A DNA stretch of 10,301 bases from Nitrospira sp. UBA6909 (GTDB taxonomy: Bacteria > Nitrospirota > Nitrospiria > Nitrospirales > Nitrospiraceae). The position numbers and the translations under genes were made by a program. The notes below the pieces were generated by a model. It was given only the letters and a program-made list of their open reading frames with translations, had not been told where the DNA came from and made no database searches. This document shows, piece after piece, positions 6,601 to 10,301 of the stretch (its first letter is position 1; each line of letters opens with the position of its first letter). The stretch covers positions 5,815-16,115 of the forward strand of contig DKBD01000123.1 of NCBI GenBank assembly GCA_002451055.1, given 5' to 3'.

Positions 6601-8275
6601 TCGTGCGGCCATAGAAGGCCACGTCATCGAGCCGGTCGCCTGTCGCTGCTGAAGCAGAATCGCCTGAGGATGATGAGGCCTTGACGCCAACGTTGCTGGC
6701 ATAGGCTGGGTTGATCGTCGACCCGGTCGGGAAGGGGGTTTGTACATCCGGATTGCCCCCGTCCGCGGTGCCGATGCCTGGGCTGATCATGAGCACATAG
6801 TTCTTGCAGCAGTTCACCACTTGGTTATATTTCACGTAGTAGAACGGATCGCTGGTCGTATTGACCGTGGTAGTATAGTTCGTCCCCCAGGACGCCGCGC
6901 CGCCGCTGTTGCTGTAGCAGGGGCCTTGCGATTTGCGGAAGAGACAGAGGGCTTCGTAGAGAGATTCCGCCAGCGGCGACTGCGCCTCGACTTTTTTATT
7001 CCGCAAGGTCGCAACCACGCTGGAATTGTACAGCTCGTCGAACCCGTAGAAGAGGCTCCCGCCCTTGCCGGTCGAGGCGTTCACCATCATCACCCCCAGA
7101 TGCATGTTGCTGCTCTGCATGGTCTGGAAGAGCCCCAAGGACTGGCCGCGCTGATAGCAGACCCGGTGACCAGCAAAGTTGGCCACATCGGCCGGATCGC
7201 AGGTTCCTGAAAAACTGCCGGTTCCCGAGGGCACATTGGGCTCCGAGGTCAAGTCGATCTTGATGTTTAATTGATTTCCGGACGTCGTATCGAAGGGGTT
7301 GATGCCGGCATTGTGATTGACATAAATCTTTCCCTCGCCGATCCCGAAAAAGACGCCCGTGAGCGCCTTGTTAGAACCGCCGTCCAGAACGGCCGTGACC
7401 GCGTGAGGCAAGGCATCCGGTACCCGACCAGGCAAAGTCGTCAGCGGCACGTACTTGACATAGCGCCAACAGGCGGTGCTGCCACCGCTGGTGCTGCACG
7501 TCGTCGTCGATCCGTTTTCACCGGTGTCCGGTTCTCCCGCGAGCGAATTGGCCGTCCCATCGAGATTCGCCTGTGCCGGGGTTGTATGGCCGCTGCCTCC
7601 GATCAGCACTTTTTGAATGATTTCCTGCTTGCGCATGGCCAGCCAGTTCAGGAAATTGCCGTCCCATTTCGTGTTCGGACATTGATCGCTATAATTTCCC
7701 GTTCCCTTGATTGCCGAACTGTCCGTTCCGATTTGGAAGCTATTAGCGCCGGCGGTGTAGCAGCGCTCCGGGTCGAAGATGCCGTAGTACTTGGTGGCTG
7801 GATTGAAGGTGTCGGTGAGATTGGTGATCTTATAGACCGGCAGAGAGGTTGCCGATCCGGTGACCGTTGCTGTCGACCCGGTGTCACTCAATGCAGCCGT
7901 CTGAATGGACCCGGAGAGGCTAACCGCTCTCGTCCCTGTTTGATCCGGCGCGGACCCGCCGCTGAAGCTGGAGGAGGTCAACGTGACATTAGCCGCATAA
8001 TAGTAGTTGCCTGAGTCCTTCGTATAGGGACTCTTAAACGAGAGAGGATAGTAGTAGCCGGTTCCAGTATAGGCCGCTTCAAGCGTGGCGTTGCCCATGT
8101 CGACCAGAAAGAGAATATTGGGCTCCACGGTCTTGCTGATGGTGATGGGCATATTGGTATAGTCGGCCATCGATTGGGCCCCTGCGTCTGAATGCACTCC
8201 CACTCCGCCCAGGAGACTTGTAAGAATCACGGCAAGAACCTGGCTCCGGATCCGAGTTGTCGACTGTTGGATCAT
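3650..8275 (-). CDS. pilY1: Giant PilY1-type type IV pilus tip protein
   Basis: This 1541-residue secreted protein is larger than P. aeruginosa PilY1 (about 1160). PilY1 proteins sit at the pilus tip on the minor pilins and act in pilus extension, adhesion and surface sensing. Residues 1-33 look like a Sec signal peptide (cleavage near DAGA/Q). The N-terminal von Willebrand-like part starts at EPNILFLVD (51-59) and includes WDGNFLNWLAMRK (204-216) and CCKNYVLMISPG (489-500). The C-terminal beta-propeller (PilY1 C-domain) is marked by GDIVNSSPAIVGPP (890-903), YVGANDGMLHAFN (931-943), ELWGFVP (980-986) and TWVFFGTGRY (1314-1323). Acidic loops lie at 599-607, 773-781, 821-832 and 1197-1205; the last matches the position of the family's calcium loop. 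The usual DxSxS metal site is degraded to DMGNA (59-63). There are 27 cysteines, mostly in close pairs. GGGAGG lies 5 nt before the ATG. No frameshift is seen. Confidence 0.93.
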   Translation of the reverse strand: MIQQSTTRIRSQVLAVILTSLLGGVGVHSDAGAQSMADYTNMPITISKTVEPNILFLVDMGNATLEAAYTGTGYYYPLSFKSPYTKDSGNYYYAANVTLTSSSFSGGSAPDQTGTRAVSLSGSIQTAALSDTGSTATVTGSATSLPVYKITNLTDTFNPATKYYGIFDPERCYTAGANSFQIGTDSSAIKGTGNYSDQCPNTKWDGNFLNWLAMRKQEIIQKVLIGGSGHTTPAQANLDGTANSLAGEPDTGENGSTTTCSTSGGSTACWRYVKYVPLTTLPGRVPDALPHAVTAVLDGGSNKALTGVFFGIGEGKIYVNHNAGINPFDTTSGNQLNIKIDLTSEPNVPSGTGSFSGTCDPADVANFAGHRVCYQRGQSLGLFQTMQSSNMHLGVMMVNASTGKGGSLFYGFDELYNSSVVATLRNKKVEAQSPLAESLYEALCLFRKSQGPCYSNSGGAASWGTNYTTTVNTTSDPFYYVKYNQVVNCCKNYVLMISPGIGTADGGNPDVQTPFPTGSTINPAYASNVGVKASSSSGDSASAATGDRLDDVAFYGRTTDLRASLGGNQTVTFYAVNALGRNSGATLLASAAKYGGFVDKNGDGTSNFNPTSGQTCNYLPGSNLNPGGAGPFYSDPEWDAHGPTEADPPDCVPDTFFDANDGETLVNQIQNAINDILKQSSSGTSISVLASSSTGEGSIYQAYFYPETTEGDRKISWTGHLQGLFIDGFGNLREDRGGPSGAPDGRLVYTDDNIIATTIDPTTNDVVVQRFADADGNGVADSVTPYETVPLRSTQGLWEAGKKLALRDIAANPRNLFAWVDKDNDGVVDSGEQVAFTPANAATFARYLRATSSGTYTAANIISFLEGNQVSGMRDRQLTVNGSLRVWRLGDIVNSSPAIVGPPRERFDILYGDSGYRQFLQRWKNRRLTAYVGANDGMLHAFNVGYYHRGDDASTTGVAEHGWYTTAPTDNSSGPELGEELWGFVPHYILPQLVWYTQPSYTHVSYVDLKPKVTDVRIFTPEAACGTLAAPTPTAIGCIHPDGWGTILIIGMRFGGSCGACLSGVNNGGPPLSVTADFNGSGTISTRYFYSGYVVLDITDPEATPTVLSAYSSPTLGLTTSYPTVVRMSPTTDDKNDHTNAVWSMVVGSGVHGYSGRAEAIPELINVPLVQQGMVSVATSLPVGKRWGYMADSITYDRDLDFRSDVVYTGQALRGVCNSDDDGPSCTKNGASWNNDPLNSPAGSEWWTGKLLRLTMGACSAAPCGPGTWGVGNPSGPGRVPTDFVGSAPVGGVNMPLGPLSASPTVTLDNAGNTWVFFGTGRYMESADKTDHHAQYLVGVKDSVMTGCVQSTTSDCLDENLLDVTNAALCISCVSGTQVQGMGTITTFTDLVDNIQGNSAAGIPAKDGWVVQLAPNTGSATLGADRSVVNPTLIGGAVFFPTFTPNNDPCVASGTSQIYGLYYLTGTGHTDPIFGVDANGMAKKTVSVGQGMASAMSIAIGGSPTGMTGICQSSTASFCLVKPKPPSTLWSQYMAWISQRA

Positions 8276-8280
8276 GATGT

Positions 8281-8286
8281 CCTCCC
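8281..8286 (-). promoter_or_regulatory. Strong Shine-Dalgarno for pilY1
   Basis: GGGAGG is followed by ACATC and the ATG at 8273-8275, a near-ideal spacing of 5 nt, which supports this start. It lies at the end of the 82-bp pilX-pilY1 gap (8276-8357). No terminator-like hairpin or clear promoter was seen in that gap, so pilY1 probably shares the upstream transcript while having its own efficient initiation site. Confidence 0.7.
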
Positions 8287-8357
8287 GGTGAAGCTCACAG
8301 CAACAAGCAGGGGAGCCGTCGCCGTGGGAGTGTGTTGTTACAGCCCGTCCGTGTTAC

Positions 8358-9035
8358 TCATGGTTGTTTTTGACACCCATCCCCCGTAAAGGAGCAGGCA
8401 TAGAGCGCTGACACGCGCCCTTCCGTGCCGGTTGCCGCATTGGTCGCAATACAGGTGATTCGAAAATACACATCCGACCCGCTGGACCCTGCGCCGACGC
8501 CGGCTCCCTCATAGGCCGCATTCTGTTGCTGGCCGGACCCGGCTTTTAATTTGACATACAGCCGATCGATGTCGCCCACGACTTGATAGCTGCCGACCGT
8601 CATGCGGAGGTTTGGGGCAGCCGGAAGCCCGGTCGGCCCGATCCCGAACGCCACATCGATGTTATTTTCGGGCTGCCCGATTATTTCGTTTTCGAGTATG
8701 GTCTGATTGCTGCTTGGAACCGGGCCGGGAGGTGAGAAACTGTCGAGCAGCGAAACTGGCAACTGGCCGCCGTTTTCCGGAAGCATCGTCTGAAGGATGA
8801 TGTTCGCTCCCGTTCCCAAACAGGATTCCGCCGCCTGAGTCGATGTCTCCATCGTGCGTTGCAAACCTGCCATGTTGTTCTCCATTCCGCTCATTGTCGT
8901 GGCGGCCACTCCGATGGCCGTCAAGAGAATCAGCACCATCATGACCGTGAGAAACGCAACTCCTCGCTCATCACATACAAGGTCCGGGAATTCCAGTGGC
9001 CGCTCCGAAGAACGCATGGGCTCACAATCCGACAT
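8358..9035 (-). CDS. pilX: Minor pilin PilX (type IV pilus assembly)
   Basis: This 225-residue protein has the PilX N-terminal pattern. A cytoplasmic leader ends in DERG (22-25), the prepilin peptidase site, then comes a hydrophobic helix VAFLTVMMVLILLTAIGVAA (26-45) and the family continuation SGMENNMAGLQRT...TQAAES (49-71). Mature position 5 is Thr rather than Glu, as is common in PilX and in the GspK tip pseudopilin. PilX is expected to form part of the PilV/W/X complex that primes pilus assembly and holds PilY1. The globular part ends in CSFTGDGC (214-221), a possible disulfide loop. The ATG at 9035 lies inside the end of pilW (14-bp overlap) and has GGTGGAG about 7 nt upstream, favouring it over the in-frame ATG at 9017. 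The leader is longer than usual. Confidence 0.88.
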   Translation of the reverse strand: MSDCEPMRSSERPLEFPDLVCDERGVAFLTVMMVLILLTAIGVAATTMSGMENNMAGLQRTMETSTQAAESCLGTGANIILQTMLPENGGQLPVSLLDSFSPPGPVPSSNQTILENEIIGQPENNIDVAFGIGPTGLPAAPNLRMTVGSYQVVGDIDRLYVKLKAGSGQQQNAAYEGAGVGAGSSGSDVYFRITCIATNAATGTEGRVSALYACSFTGDGCQKQP

Positions 9036-10107
9036 TGCGCGTCTCCACCGTTTTCATGAGAATGCGACGTCGGTAATTTTGAACGGCCGGTAACGTCCGG
9101 TCCGCATTCACGGTCAGTAATCCGCTTCCCATTGCTCCCTTGTCCGATTCTCCAATTCCCTGATCGTTTTGAAGCTGTCTGGCTACGATCGCGATTTGGA
9201 CCATCTGAATCTTGTCCGGCATCAGCGGTGCCGTCGCCCACGTGTTATTGCTGATAAAATCACCTTGATCGAAGCTGTTGGAGGCGTTCTGATCATCGAT
9301 GATCCCGTCTGGAATTCCGCTGTTGATCAAAGCCACACATCCGTCGCACGCATAAGCCAATTGAAGGTCCTCCACTCCTTGCGCAATGGGCGCCTCTGCA
9401 TTGGGACCAGCCGCTCCGGCCACACCCCTGGTCAAGCACGGCGCGCCTCCCAAACAGAGGTTGCCTGCATCGGGCAACTGCACGATTTGGTAGCGGATGC
9501 ACTGCAGCAGATAGATCGGATCCTCCACTTGGAACCACAGAGGAGGTGGGATCATCGTTACGCCGATGGTGTTCGAACCGGCATTCACGGAGGTGACTTG
9601 CGCGGTGGCCGCGCCACCGATCGTAATATATGATCCTACCGCCAAACCTGAACTCACCATATCGGCTACGGCTCCGCCGCCGCCCGTCTGCAGATCGATC
9701 TGCGTGACGCCGTTCGCAGTGGTGGCGTTACGCAATGTCCAGCGGTTGGCCCCATCCGCTCGCGTCGTCGGCACCAAGAGCTGGACCGAATCGGAGCCCG
9801 TGTCGGCTCCCGCGAGGTTTTGATCGCTCGGGACGATAGATGAGGTGCAATTGCCGATGGTCGCGTTCGGAGCTCCGAATCCGGCCATTTTCACGTCGCG
9901 GCTCAAGAGCTCCATCGCCATTCGTACGTTCTGTTGCATGTCCACGACCTGCTCGTTGACTTTGAGCGCCCGTTGCGAGGTCGTGAGAAGCGCGAAGGCC
10001 GCGCCGACAATAATGGAGCCGACGACCATGGCCACGAGGAGCTCGATCAACGTAAACCCTGTTTCTGAAGATCGGCTCCGCATTGAACGTCGCATCATCT
10101 CTCTCAT
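9022..10107 (-). CDS. pilW: Minor pilin PilW (prepilin-type N-terminal methylation signal)
   Basis: This 361-residue prepilin has a basic leader followed by the class III signal G-FTLIELLVAM (Gly17/Phe18). The mature protein starts with Phe and has the conserved Glu at mature position 5 (Glu22). The helix continues to about residue 40, and LTTSQRALKVNEQVVDMQQ then NVRMAMELLSRDVKMAGFG (60-78) is the PilW pattern. The globular domain is Gly/Ala/Thr-rich, has six cysteines including CDGC (254-257), and ends with YRRRILMKTVETRN, a typical PilW finish. It probably joins PilV and PilX in the pilus-initiating tip complex. The ATG at 10107 follows the pilV stop by 16 bp but has only a weak, distant AAGGT. 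ATGs at codons 4, 5 and 9 are alternatives; codon 9 would give a more usual 9-residue leader. The 3' end overlaps pilX. Confidence 0.9.
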   Translation of the reverse strand: MREMMRRSMRSRSSETGFTLIELLVAMVVGSIIVGAAFALLTTSQRALKVNEQVVDMQQNVRMAMELLSRDVKMAGFGAPNATIGNCTSSIVPSDQNLAGADTGSDSVQLLVPTTRADGANRWTLRNATTANGVTQIDLQTGGGGAVADMVSSGLAVGSYITIGGAATAQVTSVNAGSNTIGVTMIPPPLWFQVEDPIYLLQCIRYQIVQLPDAGNLCLGGAPCLTRGVAGAAGPNAEAPIAQGVEDLQLAYACDGCVALINSGIPDGIIDDQNASNSFDQGDFISNNTWATAPLMPDKIQMVQIAIVARQLQNDQGIGESDKGAMGSGLLTVNADRTLPAVQNYRRRILMKTVETRNVGL

Positions 10108-10123
10108 TCGTTTTGCTATGACC

Positions 10124-10301
10124 TTACTCTGGAGCGATAACCCGGTCTATGGTCAGGATCCTGGGCCGCTTCACGCTCGAGCCGCCGTTCTGCGATCCCA
10201 TCCATGTCATAGTGACGGTGATGGACCTCTGCCCAAGCAACGTCGGGGGCAGCACATTTGAGACATCCACTCTCCCTCGGACATTTTCGAGTTGGGTGCC
10301 G
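10124..10301 (-). CDS. pilV: C-terminal fragment of a probable minor pilin PilV
   Basis: The gene enters from the right edge, so its start and prepilin signal are outside the window; 58 codons and a TAA stop (10124-10126) are visible. The residues include RSITVTMTWMGSQNGG and finish RILTIDRVIAPE. An alternating-beta TVTMTW strand near the end followed by a basic stretch resembles the last strands of PilV-type minor pilins, which often have a V-x-V-x-W motif there. The position immediately before pilW, 16 bp away and in the same orientation, is where pilV stands in pilVWXY1 operons. The assignment rests on context and a short C-terminus, so another type IV minor pilin (PilE or FimT-like) is possible. 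Confidence 0.55.
   Translation of the reverse strand, partial: GTQLENVRGRVDVSNVLPPTLLGQRSITVTMTWMGSQNGGSSVKRPRILTIDRVIAPE

Noticed and set aside
7271..8014. Long plus-strand open frame of 247 codons opposite pilY1
   Set aside because: Its translation is Arg/Gly-rich with no recognisable motif, and the opposite strand encodes conserved PilY1 sequence. It is an antisense shadow of GC-rich coding DNA.
10117..10301. Alternative minus-strand reading frame at the right edge ending TAG
   Set aside because: This frame gives an Arg/His/Glu-rich peptide without pilin character, whereas the neighbouring frame gives the hydrophobic/beta pattern of a minor pilin C-terminus.

Overview
All genes in this window lie on the minus strand, so the biological order runs from the right edge (10301) to the left edge (1). 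The DNA is GC-rich by eye and almost fully coding. No tRNA, rRNA, CRISPR, insertion sequence or phage feature was found. Type IVa minor pilins, a PilY1-type tip protein and a lipoprotein point to a Gram-negative (diderm) bacterium. The style of the PilY1 and the gene mix fit Nitrospirota (perhaps Nitrospira) or a deltaproteobacterium-like lineage, but that is an impression and not proven by the sequence.

Right part (10301 to 2647): a type IV pilus minor-pilin operon. It holds the C-terminal end of a probable pilV (10124-10301, start outside the window), pilW (9022-10107), pilX (8358-9035, overlapping pilW by 14 bp), a very large pilY1 (3650-8275, 1541 codons) and a lipoprotein with three Ig/cadherin-like domains (2647-3633). 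Gaps are 16 bp, an overlap, 82 bp and 16 bp, so this is probably one transcript. The minor pilins are expected to form the initiating/tip complex that carries PilY1 on the pilus tip. The lipoprotein is the least explained member.

Left part (2530 to 49): a housekeeping operon of phoH-like ATPase (ybeZ type), ybeY endoribonuclease and ftsY SRP receptor. The phoH and ybeY genes are joined by a one-base TGATG overlap, and ybeY and ftsY by a two-base gap or a 7-base overlap depending on the ftsY start. A possible sigma70-like promoter and an unusual ribosome-binding region precede phoH in the 116-bp gap between the operons. No convincing terminator separates the operons, so read-through from the pilus operon is possible.

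Most worth a second look: the PilY1 homologue, with a degenerate metal-site motif in its N-terminal von Willebrand-like region, several acidic calcium-type loops and 27 mostly paired cysteines; the Ig-like lipoprotein beside it; and a small hairpin between the Shine-Dalgarno and the GTG start of phoH.
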